Shown: positions 25,178 to 33,399 of the stretch, in pieces
Layout: each line of letters starts with the position of its first letter
Position numbering within the stretch: position 1 is the first letter of the stretch
NCBI GenBank assembly: GCA_015057305.1
Contig: SVES01000010.1
Coordinates: 25,388-79,794, forward strand
Direction of reading: 5' to 3'
DNA: 54,407 nucleotides
Source: Pseudobutyrivibrio ruminis
GTDB taxonomy: Bacteria; Bacillota; Clostridia; Lachnospirales; Lachnospiraceae
Notes under the pieces: model-generated
Seen by the model: only the letters and a program-made list of their open reading frames with translations
The model's database searches: none
Told to the model about the DNA's origin: nothing
Translations under genes and position numbers: made by a program

Positions 25178-26677
25178 TTATTTTCCATATACGAGATTTC
25201 CAAGAGCAAGATCACGCTTGAAGTCACGAATCTTTGTATCCTTGTCAATGTATACTGCTTCGATTCCCATAGCAGCAGCCCAATCACCCATCTGCTCTGC
25301 AGTAAGATCATAAGAGAATGCTGTATGATGAGCACCACCTGCAAGTAGCCAAGCCTCTGTTCCTGTGTAGAAATCAGGCTGTGGAGTCCAGAAGTTGATT
25401 GCTGTAGGAAGCTTTGGAAGTGGCTTTTCTACCTTCTTGCAATCTACATCCTGAATGATGAGACGGAATCTGTTGCCAAGGTCAATAAGTGATGTAGCAA
25501 TACCCTTACCTTCCTTAGACTGGAATACAAGACGAGCTGGGTCTTCTCTGTCACCCATTGAAAGTGGCTGAACCTTAATCTGAATTGGACCATCAGCAAG
25601 TGTAGGGCAAACCTCAAGCATGTGAGCCTGAATGATTCCTTCCTTACCCTTTACAAGGTTGTATGTGTAATCCTCAAGCATTGATGTACCCTTAGCATCC
25701 TTGATGCCTGTAGTCATAATCTTCATAAGACGAACCATAGCTGCAACCTTCCAGTCACCTTCTGCACCGAAGCCATAGCCCTTTTCCATTAATCTCTGGA
25801 TTGCAAGACCTGGAAGCTGCTTAAGTGAACCAAGGTCACCAAAGTGTGTAACGATTGCCTGATAGTTCTTCTCCTCTAAGAATCTCTCGAAGCCAAGCTC
25901 AATCTGTGCCTGAACTGCAACATGCTTCTTGAACTCTTCTGGGTCTCTACCCTCAAGGCAGATATCATATTTCTCGTAGTACTCATCTACAAGAGCATTA
26001 ACATCTGACTGAGAAACAGCATCAACAGCCTTTGCGATTTCGTTTACTGGGTAAGCATCTACTTCCCAACCGAACTTAAGCTGAGCCTCTACCTTATCAC
26101 CTTCTGTAACTGCAACGTTTCTCATATTATCAGCTACACGCATTACACGAATGTGACTAGATTCTACAACACCTACTGCTGTACGCATCCATGAGCCAAG
26201 CTTATCCTGAACCTCAGCATCCTGCCAGAAGCCGACGATTGTCTTTCTTTCGATTCCCATTCTAGAAAGGATGTGAGCGTACTCTCTATCGCCGTGTGCT
26301 GCCTGATTCTCATTCATGAAATCCATATCCATTGTCTCGTATGGAATTTCACGATTGTACTGAGTATGAAGATGGCAAAGTGGCTTTCTATACTCCTGAT
26401 GTCCTAAAATCCAAGACTTTGCTGGTGAAAATGTGTGCATCCATGTGATAACACCAGCACATGTAGGATCATTGTTTGCCTCGTTAAATGTGCGTCTGAT
26501 TACTTCATTTGTAATCATTGTTGGCTTCCAAACAACTTCAAAAGGAAGACGACCTGACTTGTTTAAGCAATCAACAATCTCCTTTGAATGTGCTGCAACA
26601 TGCTCTAGGCACTCATCTCCATAGAGATCCTGCGAACCTGTGCAGAACCAAAACTTGTAATTAAGCTGTGTTTTCAT
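25178..26677 (-). CDS. araA: L-arabinose isomerase
   Basis: 499 residues; converts L-arabinose to L-ribulose with Mn2+. N-terminus FWFCTGSQDLYG. Metal ligands as in E. coli AraA: Glu of FGAEGDWK, Glu of MLEDYTYN, His of IQAHMLEVCPTL and His of GGAHHTAFS. It is the first gene of the minus-strand arabinose cluster araA-tal-araB-araD. AGGG precedes the ATG. A strong hairpin lies between it and the upstream regulator gene. Confidence 0.97.
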   Translation of the reverse strand: MKTQLNYKFWFCTGSQDLYGDECLEHVAAHSKEIVDCLNKSGRLPFEVVWKPTMITNEVIRRTFNEANNDPTCAGVITWMHTFSPAKSWILGHQEYRKPLCHLHTQYNREIPYETMDMDFMNENQAAHGDREYAHILSRMGIERKTIVGFWQDAEVQDKLGSWMRTAVGVVESSHIRVMRVADNMRNVAVTEGDKVEAQLKFGWEVDAYPVNEIAKAVDAVSQSDVNALVDEYYEKYDICLEGRDPEEFKKHVAVQAQIELGFERFLEEKNYQAIVTHFGDLGSLKQLPGLAIQRLMEKGYGFGAEGDWKVAAMVRLMKIMTTGIKDAKGTSMLEDYTYNLVKGKEGIIQAHMLEVCPTLADGPIQIKVQPLSMGDREDPARLVFQSKEGKGIATSLIDLGNRFRLIIQDVDCKKVEKPLPKLPTAINFWTPQPDFYTGTEAWLLAGGAHHTAFSYDLTAEQMGDWAAAMGIEAVYIDKDTKIRDFKRDLALGNLVYGK

Positions 26678-26731
26678 AAAGTATTACCCTCCGTGTGATT
26701 TGATTTCTAACAACACTATCTACAAATAAAA

Positions 26732-26765
26732 ATACAACTTGTACCAAGCCGGTTACAAGTTGTAT
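26732..26765 (-). terminator. Hairpin between the AraC-type regulator and araA
   Basis: Perfect 12-bp inverted repeat ATACAACTTGTA/TACAAGTTGTAT; on the minus strand it is followed by TTTTTATTT. It is therefore a good terminator for the regulator gene and lies in or just before the araA leader. ACTTGTAC occurs again at 26810-26817, and TTGTAC-N16-TATATT nearby could be the araA promoter, which would make this hairpin an attenuator. Confidence 0.65.
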
Positions 26766-26896
26766 TTAAAATTCATATTTACGCCAAATATAGACATTTA
26801 TGCGGTGTGTACAAGTTATTTTTAGACTGTACATCTTTAACATAATATCAAACATTCTCTATGCATTTCGCATTAGTTGTATATGGCATGCTCTAA

Positions 26897-27787
26897 TCAA
26901 TCATCATTATTCTCCCCACTACTTTCATATATCCAGTACATACTTTTAAATTCAGTGGGGGTACAGCCCTTTTGTAGCTTAAACATTCTAATAAAAGAAG
27001 AAATAGACATAAACCCACAGCTTAATGCAACATCAGTAACAGAATGTCCAGGCTCCATCAAAAGTTCCTGAGCCTTTGATATTCTCTTTTGATTGACATA
27101 TTTGTAGAAGCTTGTGCCGGTAAACTGCTTGAATAATCTTTCAAAATAATACTTGCTAAATCCACTTAAGGCAGCTATCTCATCCAGTTTAAGATCCTCT
27201 GTGCAGTGTGTAGAAATATAATCGCAGATATCCATAAACTTGGTTGCATATTCGTCCTTTACTGTTAAGTCATAATCAGCTTTGGACTTTTTAGCCTCGG
27301 AATAGTTAATTCCTATCAAAGCAAACATTTCAAGAAGCTTGCTGTAAATGCTAACCTCAGAAAAGGCCTGACTTTCCATATATTCATCCCTGATTTCCAC
27401 TAGAAGCCTTGCAAGCTTTTCATGGATATTAGGGAAGTCTTCCGGGGTAATAATCATAAAAGGAGCCATAAAAGAAAGTAATACTTCTACCTCCCTCATG
27501 TACCTTAAATCTGTAGTGTTAGCCTGAAAAATTATACGACGCCCTGTCTCTGGCGCAATAATGGAATGAATGCAGCCAGGACAAAGAATACAAATATCTT
27601 TCTCTCTAAGTTGAATCTCCGTATTAGACAAGCGAATTGTATATCCATTATCTGTAGGCATAACAAATTCAATAGCAGGGTGCCAATGCATAGGATAATC
27701 TTCATATTGAACATTATCATAAAGCTTTAATGTAGTACTTTGCTTATAGTTTACGGTTTCAAACATTCCGTTAAGAGTTTCAATCAT
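26897..27787 (-). CDS. AraC-family transcriptional regulator of the arabinose region
   Basis: 296 residues: an N-terminal cupin sensor (MHWHPAIEFVMPTDNGYTI) and a C-terminal pair of helix-turn-helix motifs (LDEIAALSGFSKYYFERLFK and VTDVALSCGFMSISSFIRMF). The start is chosen from GGGAG six bases upstream; an ATG 13 codons earlier has no site. It is placed between araA and the divergent sugar ABC operon, so it probably activates both. The palindrome at 27896 is a candidate operator. Confidence 0.92.
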   Translation of the reverse strand: MIETLNGMFETVNYKQSTTLKLYDNVQYEDYPMHWHPAIEFVMPTDNGYTIRLSNTEIQLREKDICILCPGCIHSIIAPETGRRIIFQANTTDLRYMREVEVLLSFMAPFMIITPEDFPNIHEKLARLLVEIRDEYMESQAFSEVSIYSKLLEMFALIGINYSEAKKSKADYDLTVKDEYATKFMDICDYISTHCTEDLKLDEIAALSGFSKYYFERLFKQFTGTSFYKYVNQKRISKAQELLMEPGHSVTDVALSCGFMSISSFIRMFKLQKGCTPTEFKSMYWIYESSGENNDD

Positions 27788-27895
27788 ATAAATCTCCCTA
27801 GTGCAATAATTAAACAATAAGTACAAATAATATTTTTACCTTTATTGCTAAAAATTGCAAGTCAAAGTTTCTAATAATTGCTTTCATTTGTTCAC

Positions 27896-27918
27896 AAAAT
27901 GTGCATGTTGCACATTTT
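27896..27918. promoter_or_regulatory. Candidate operator in the regulator/ABC divergent region
   Basis: Perfect palindrome AAAATGTGCA-TGT-TGCACATTTT, 10-bp arms, centred between the AraC-type regulator start and the ABC operon start. Confidence 0.55.
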
Positions 27919-27983
27919 CGTTGGATTGTTTTAGGGTATGTTATACAATTAGCCCATTTTGCGCCTATAATTCATAGCAAGAA

Positions 27984-28012
27984 TTGATAATCAATAAACA
28001 ATAATTTATAAG
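27984..28012 (+). promoter_or_regulatory. Candidate promoter of the sugar ABC operon
   Basis: TTGATA-N17-TATAAG. A second candidate TTGGAT-N17-TACAAT begins near 27921, just right of the palindrome. The leader then carries a small hairpin GTGAATC-GGGG-GATTCAC and AAGGAG before the first gene. The remainder of 27788-28093 is AT-rich without genes. Confidence 0.55.
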
Positions 28013-28093
28013 AATGTGTCTTTTTTGTGTGCTACATTAAAAACATCAAAAGTGAATCGGGGGATTCACAAAATAACTAAAAGGAGATAGGTA

Positions 28094-29374
28094 ATGAAAA
28101 AAAGATTTTTAGCAACACTATTAGCATCACTTATGGCTGCATCATTATTTACAGGATGCGGTTCCTCATCATCAACAGAATCAGCATCAGCTGATGGGGT
28201 TGAAGAAATCACCTGGATGTTCTGGGATGATTTGAATGCAACCGAGGATTTGATTTCTCTTGGTTACAAAGACACCATCGACAGATTCAACAAGGATTAC
28301 GAAGGTAAGTATCACGTAAATGTTGTTACAACCAACTTGGAAGAATATTACGCTAAGTTAAACGCACTTGTTGCAGCTGGTGATACACCGGATGTATTTA
28401 TCGTAAGCCCTGGACCAAACCTTACAGATTATGTTGAGCCAGGAATTGCAGCTCCACTTGATGACTATCTTGCACAGGATGGTTGGAAGGATACCTTTAC
28501 AAGCGACGCAGTATTCTCACAGCAGACATATGATGGAAAGATTTACGCAGTACCTCTAAACACAGCTGCCGCTTGCTGCTTCTACAACACAGAAATGTTT
28601 GAAGATGCTGGCGTAGAGGTTCCAACAAACTGGGACGAAATGCTAACAGCTTGTGACAAGCTTCAGAGCGCAGGCTACACACCAATCACTATTTCAGCTG
28701 GTACAGCTTGGTGTCTTTCAATGGTAGCTGGTTACCTCTGCGAGGAAGAAGGCGTTGACCTTGCTGCTCTTGCTGATGGAAGTGCTTCTTGGGAAGATGG
28801 AAAGCTTGAATCTGCTGCTACAAAGCTTAAGGATTTATCACAATACTTCCAGCCAACAGCTGCTGGTGATACAAATGATGTAGCTACAGCAAACTTCTAC
28901 AGCGAAGAAGCTGCTATCCTTATTCAGGGTTCATGGGCTATCGGTCAGATTAATGGAGAGAATCCAGATTTTGAGTCTAAGTGTGGCGTATTCCAGTTCC
29001 CTGGAACAGACAGAATCATTGCTAAGTCAGATTCACTTGCTATGAGCTCTACTACAAAGCACCCAGAGGCTTGTGCTGCTCTTATGAAATACTTTACTGA
29101 TGACACAGCTCAGAGATATACAGCTGAGGTAGGCGGAAAGATTCCTGTAACAAATGTTGAATACGACGCTGAAAAAGCTCCTGCTCAGCTTGCATACGTT
29201 ATGGATATATTTGAAAACTCAAAGGGAACATTCGGTTTCTACAACGAGTCAATGCCTTCAACAGAAGCAGGCTCACACTTCGATGACACTATGGTTGCCG
29301 TATTCTTAGGTGATATGACACCAGCAGAAGCTGCAAAAGATATGGAAGAATATTACGCAGCAAATTGTAGATAA
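28094..29374 (+). CDS. Sugar ABC transporter solute-binding lipoprotein
   Basis: 426 residues. Lipoprotein signal peptide with lipobox LFTGCG (Cys about 22) and a Ser/Ala linker, then a family 1 binding-protein fold (ITWMFWDDLNATE; TPDVFIVSP; GSWAIGQINGENP). It captures an oligo- or monosaccharide outside the cell for the two permeases downstream. The context of araA, GH43 and an AraC regulator suggests arabinose or arabino-oligosaccharides. No ATPase is encoded here, so a shared MsmX/MsmK-type ATPase elsewhere is likely. Confidence 0.93.
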   Translation: MKKRFLATLLASLMAASLFTGCGSSSSTESASADGVEEITWMFWDDLNATEDLISLGYKDTIDRFNKDYEGKYHVNVVTTNLEEYYAKLNALVAAGDTPDVFIVSPGPNLTDYVEPGIAAPLDDYLAQDGWKDTFTSDAVFSQQTYDGKIYAVPLNTAAACCFYNTEMFEDAGVEVPTNWDEMLTACDKLQSAGYTPITISAGTAWCLSMVAGYLCEEEGVDLAALADGSASWEDGKLESAATKLKDLSQYFQPTAAGDTNDVATANFYSEEAAILIQGSWAIGQINGENPDFESKCGVFQFPGTDRIIAKSDSLAMSSTTKHPEACAALMKYFTDDTAQRYTAEVGGKIPVTNVEYDAEKAPAQLAYVMDIFENSKGTFGFYNESMPSTEAGSHFDDTMVAVFLGDMTPAEAAKDMEEYYAANCR

Positions 29375-29406
29375 TTAATTAACTCTTCTTCAATTCTCAT
29401 TGTTTC

Positions 29407-29435
29407 GGGGAGTGCGTTGCACTCCCCATTTTTAT
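29407..29435 (+). terminator. Intra-operon hairpin after the binding-protein gene
   Basis: Perfect 9-bp stem GGGGAGTGC-GTT-GCACTCCCC followed by ATTTTTATT, between the binding protein and the first permease. It probably terminates most transcripts, so the binding protein is made in excess. Confidence 0.75.
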
Positions 29436-29462
29436 TGATAATCAGTCTAAGGAAAACACATT

Positions 29463-30347
29463 ATGGATAAACTATTAAGAAACAAAAAAGCCATATTCGT
29501 ATTTATGGCCCCAGCATTTATTTTATTTACTTTCATTTTATTTATTCCTATTTGTCAGTCCGTTTACTACTCATTCTGTGACTACAACGCATTAACCCCA
29601 CCAAAATTCATAGGATTAGAGAATTACAAAACAATGCTTACTGACAAAACTTTATTAATCGCTTTAAAGAATTCTTTATTCTTTTTAATCTTTTCTTGTG
29701 TAACTCAGCTTATTATGGGTCTATTTTTAGCAGCCCTTTTAACAAATATAGATAAAGGAAGGAACTTATTTAAAAATATTATTTATTTACCATGCGTTCT
29801 TTCTTCTGCCGCTTTGGGACTTTTGTGGATGTTTATTTTTAGCCCAAAGCTAGGTATTAATCAATTGCTTGCTAAGCTTGGTATCGAGGGTCCTCTTTGG
29901 CTCATGGACACCAATGGATATATCATTCTACCTATGTGGATAATCGCTTTCGTAGCCCTTTGGCAATATGTTGGTCAATCTATGATGCTTTACATGGCTC
30001 AGATATCAGGTATAAGCAAGTCCCTATATGAGGCTAGTTACATTGACGGCTGCAACAAGGTCAAAAGCTTCCGCTATATAACACTACCCCTTATAAGACC
30101 AATGGTTGCAACCGCAATGTCACTAAATGCCATCGGTTCCCTTAAATTCTTTGATTTGATTTTCAACATGACCGAAGGTGGTCCAAACCACAAAACTGAA
30201 GTTCTTGCTACTCACTTGTATCAGCAGGGCTTTAAATATTTCAAATATGGTTACGCCAGTGCAATCGGTGTACTACTTCTTGTACTTTGCCTGATAGTTA
30301 CAGCCTTTATCAACAAGGTAGTTAAGACCGAACAATACGAGATGTAA
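29463..30347 (+). CDS. Sugar ABC transporter permease (MalF/UgpA type)
   Basis: 294 residues with six membrane segments. The EAA-type coupling loop reads YEASYIDGCNKVKSFRYITL, typical of CUT1 sugar permeases. AAGGA precedes the ATG. It forms the translocation channel with the next gene product and takes substrate from the upstream lipoprotein. Confidence 0.93.
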   Translation: MDKLLRNKKAIFVFMAPAFILFTFILFIPICQSVYYSFCDYNALTPPKFIGLENYKTMLTDKTLLIALKNSLFFLIFSCVTQLIMGLFLAALLTNIDKGRNLFKNIIYLPCVLSSAALGLLWMFIFSPKLGINQLLAKLGIEGPLWLMDTNGYIILPMWIIAFVALWQYVGQSMMLYMAQISGISKSLYEASYIDGCNKVKSFRYITLPLIRPMVATAMSLNAIGSLKFFDLIFNMTEGGPNHKTEVLATHLYQQGFKYFKYGYASAIGVLLLVLCLIVTAFINKVVKTEQYEM

Positions 30348-30369
30348 TAGCTCGAAAGGAGTTTCTTCA

Positions 30370-31197
30370 ATGAAAAAAGTAAGTATTCCCAAAATCATAA
30401 TATATATATTTTTGATAATAATGGCATTTATCTACCTTGCTCCACTGGTATGGGTATTTAATGTTTCATTTAAAACAAACTCAGAAATCTTTACCGCACC
30501 ATTCGCTCTGCCTAAAGCACCTACCTTCGAAAATTTTGCTTTTGCATGGAGTGCAGGAAAGCTTGGCATCGCCACATTGAATTCATTTATTGTTTGTATT
30601 GTTACTCTTTTGCTCAGCATGATTATAGGCTCAATGGCAGCCTTTGGAATTGCTCGTATGCGTTGGAAACTATCTAAGCTTTCCCTAACATATTTCCTTA
30701 TCGGTATGATGATTCCTGTTCACTGCGTAATGATTCCTTTATTCACTCGTTTTGCAAAGGTTTCCTTGACAAACAGCCTAGTAGGTCTTATCCTGCCATA
30801 CCTTACATTTGCTTTACCAATCACCATCTTTATTATGGTAGGCTTCTTTGAAAGTATGCCAAACGAGCTAATTGAAAGTGCCTGCATCGATGGTGCAACT
30901 ATTTTCCAAATATTCTTCAAAGTATGTCTTCCTCTTGGAAAGACAGGACTTTTTGTAACAGGTCTTATGACATTTATTGCCAACTGGAACGAGCTTCTAC
31001 TTGCCATGGTATTTATTTCTGATGACTTAAAAAAGACTCTTCCTGTTTCTCTTTCTAAATTCGTTGGACCTTATAACACAAACTACTCACAGATGTTTGC
31101 TGCGATTATTATTGCAATCATTCCAACTATAATTGTTTACTGCGCTTTCTCAAATCAGATTGTAGATGGATTAACTGCTGGTGCTGTAAAAGGCTAA
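30370..31197 (+). CDS. Sugar ABC transporter permease (MalG/UgpE type)
   Basis: 275 residues with six membrane segments; the coupling loop is ESACIDGATIFQIFFKVCLP. It begins 22 bases after the first permease with its own AAAGGAG. It is the second half of the CUT1 channel. Confidence 0.93.
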   Translation: MKKVSIPKIIIYIFLIIMAFIYLAPLVWVFNVSFKTNSEIFTAPFALPKAPTFENFAFAWSAGKLGIATLNSFIVCIVTLLLSMIIGSMAAFGIARMRWKLSKLSLTYFLIGMMIPVHCVMIPLFTRFAKVSLTNSLVGLILPYLTFALPITIFIMVGFFESMPNELIESACIDGATIFQIFFKVCLPLGKTGLFVTGLMTFIANWNELLLAMVFISDDLKKTLPVSLSKFVGPYNTNYSQMFAAIIIAIIPTIIVYCAFSNQIVDGLTAGAVKG

Positions 31198-31232
31198 ACC
31201 TTAGTGAAAATATATTTTAGGAGAAAAAGAAA

Positions 31233-32207
31233 ATGAAACAACAAAACACACCACTGATTACTGACATTTTCACTGCAGACCCATCTGCTCATGTATACAA
31301 CGACCGTATCTATATTTATCCTTCCCATGATATACCTCATAACGGCGAAGACAATGACAACGGTGACGAATATCAAATGCGAGACTACCACGTATTATCA
31401 ATGGATGATAAAAGTGACAAGGTAATCGACCACGGCGAAGTGCTTCATGAAGATCAAGTCCCATGGGTTTCAAAACAGTTATGGGCACCTGACGTTGTAT
31501 ATAAAAACGATACTTACTATTTAGTTTTTCCTGCTAGGGATAAAGATGGCATTTTCAGATTGGGAATTGCAGAAAGCAAGAGTCCAGAAGGTCCTTTTTC
31601 ACCAAGAGCAAATTATATACCTGACAGCTTTAGCATAGACCCTTGCTCTTTTATAGATGATGATTCTAAGGTGTATATTTACTTTGGAGGTCTCTGGGGT
31701 GGACAGCTTGAAAAGCACAAGACAGGTTCCTTCGACCCTAACGGAACCGAGCCTGACAAAAATGAACCTGCTGTATGCCCTAAAGTAGCTCTGATGAAAG
31801 ATGATATGAGCGTTTTTGAAGCAAAGCCTCAGGATGTAGTAATATTAGACGAAAATGGAAATCCACTTCTGGCAGGTGACGAGGATAGACGCTATTTCGA
31901 AGGTCCTTGGATGCATAAATACAATGGCAAATATTACCTTTCTTACTCTACTGGAACAACCCATAAGATTGTTTATGCAACAAGTGACACACCTACTGGT
32001 CCATTCACCTATCAAGGTGTAATCCTAGAGCCAGTAATTGGTTGGACCACACACCACTCTATCGTGGAATATCATGGTAAATGGTATCTCTTCTATCACG
32101 ACAGCGAATACTCAGGTGGTATCAATCACCGCCGCTGCGTTAAATATTGCGAACTAAACTACAATGAAGACGGCTCTATACAAACCATCACTCCCGTCTA
32201 TTCGTAG
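31233..32207 (+). CDS. GH43 glycoside hydrolase (arabinofuranosidase/xylosidase type)
   Basis: 324 residues, no signal peptide, so cytoplasmic. Five-bladed propeller enzyme: the catalytic base Asp is in FTADPSAHVYNDRIYIYPSH, the pKa-modulating Asp in SIDPCSFIDDD, and the acid Glu in YFEGPWMHKYNGKYYLSYST. It would release arabinose (or xylose) from oligosaccharides imported by the three preceding genes, feeding araA-araB-araD. AGGAG precedes the ATG; it is the last gene of the operon, ending at a P-family palindrome. Confidence 0.9.
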   Translation: MKQQNTPLITDIFTADPSAHVYNDRIYIYPSHDIPHNGEDNDNGDEYQMRDYHVLSMDDKSDKVIDHGEVLHEDQVPWVSKQLWAPDVVYKNDTYYLVFPARDKDGIFRLGIAESKSPEGPFSPRANYIPDSFSIDPCSFIDDDSKVYIYFGGLWGGQLEKHKTGSFDPNGTEPDKNEPAVCPKVALMKDDMSVFEAKPQDVVILDENGNPLLAGDEDRRYFEGPWMHKYNGKYYLSYSTGTTHKIVYATSDTPTGPFTYQGVILEPVIGWTTHHSIVEYHGKWYLFYHDSEYSGGINHRRCVKYCELNYNEDGSIQTITPVYS

Positions 32208-32226
32208 GCATTGATAGTTAAGGTAT

Positions 32227-32399
32227 AAAAAAGTTCCTTGTAATTAATAAGCTATATATATTCTCAAGCGGAAAATTTCTTGATTTTCGAAGAAAATCGA
32301 GAACATGACGAGCCCATTGCGCTAGCAATTTGCATGGGCGAGTATCCCGTATGCGAAGCGGAGAATATATATGCTTGTTAATGTAACAAGGAACTTCTT
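32227..32399. repeat. P-family long hairpin with nested hairpin cassettes (P3)
   Basis: The arms are nearly the same as the 8250 copy: AAGTTCCTTGTAATTAATAAGC... and ...GCTTGTTAATGTAACAAGGAACTT, with inner stem ATATATATTCTC/GAGAATATATAT. The loop holds two extra stems: TTCTTGATTTTC-GAA-GAAAATCGAGAA (32277-32303), which resembles the fifth hairpin of the 16062 array, and GCCCAT/ATGGGC (32312-32338). It lies between the convergent GH43 and proC stops. Confidence 0.8.
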
Positions 32400-32415
32400 C
32401 TATGTGTGGGTTGTA

Positions 32416-33210
32416 TTACAGCTCTCGTGACTTGTCTATGCAGACACGCTCAGCCTCGATCACTGCATTTCTAAAGCCTAAGGCTTCCAGAGTGGCTACA
32501 GCCTCGATTGTAGTTCCACCTGGGGAACAAACCTGATCCTTTAGTACGCCTGGATGCTCTCCTGTTTCAAGTACCATTTTTGCTGAGCCAAGTACTGCCT
32601 GAGCTGCAAATTTGTATGCCTGTGCTCTAGGCATTCCCTCTGCTACAGCCCCATCTGCCAAGGCCTCTACAAACATAAATACATAAGCTGGTGATGAACC
32701 GCTAATTCCAACAACAGCATCCTGTAATTTTTCTGGTACAATTTCAGCCTTACCAAAGGATTCAAATAGCTTCAAAACCTTTTTTGCCTCATCCTCAGAA
32801 ACTAAAGAATTAGGACTGAGAGCGCTCATACCTTCGCCAACAAGAGCTGGGGTGTTAGGCATTACTCTGATTATTTTTAAATCCTTTCCAAATAGGCCAG
32901 ATAGCTTTTCTAATGACTGGCCAGCTGCAATGCTCACAACAATCTTGTTGCTATAATCCATATCCTTGATGCCTTCTATTACATGAGCAAGATATTGTGG
33001 CTTTACTGCCAAAAACAATACATCGGCAAATTCTACCACATCACGATTGTTAGTGCTTGTCTTTACCCCAAATTCTTCACTTACCCTATCTAAGGCCGCT
33101 TGAAAAATATCGCTTGCCATTACAGCATCGGCGTCAACCATTCCAGAAGAAATGATTCCCCCCATCATGGCACTTCCCATATTTCCAGTTCCAATAAATC
33201 CTATTTTCAT
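32416..33210 (-). CDS. proC: Pyrroline-5-carboxylate reductase
   Basis: Last step of proline synthesis, NAD(P)H-dependent. 264 residues; the nucleotide-binding loop is GFIGTGNMGSAMMGG, with the conserved VVSIAAGQSLEKL, RVMPNTPALVGEG, GSSPAYVFMFVEALADGAV and the C-terminal CSPGGTTIEAVATLE. GGAGG precedes the ATG. Monocistronic. Confidence 0.96.
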   Translation of the reverse strand: MKIGFIGTGNMGSAMMGGIISSGMVDADAVMASDIFQAALDRVSEEFGVKTSTNNRDVVEFADVLFLAVKPQYLAHVIEGIKDMDYSNKIVVSIAAGQSLEKLSGLFGKDLKIIRVMPNTPALVGEGMSALSPNSLVSEDEAKKVLKLFESFGKAEIVPEKLQDAVVGISGSSPAYVFMFVEALADGAVAEGMPRAQAYKFAAQAVLGSAKMVLETGEHPGVLKDQVCSPGGTTIEAVATLEALGFRNAVIEAERVCIDKSREL

Positions 33211-33399
33211 GATGCACCTCCACTAGAGCTTAAAACCTACCTTATAGATTATTCATTGCCTCAATTATAAAAAATGTTTCTGTTATCTGCAAGCAATAGA
33301 AATCCCATTTAAACCCATTTCTTCAGTTTCGTTGATTAGCATTTTTTATAGTGCTAATATAATTATTGAACACTATTTTATTTGAAGGGACAGATATAT

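Noticed and set aside
21511..32207. Sugar ABC operon as xylose-specific rather than arabinose-specific
   Set aside because: No xylA is present and the adjacent catabolic genes are araA, araB and araD; still, GH43 enzymes can release xylose, so xylo-oligosaccharide uptake is not excluded.
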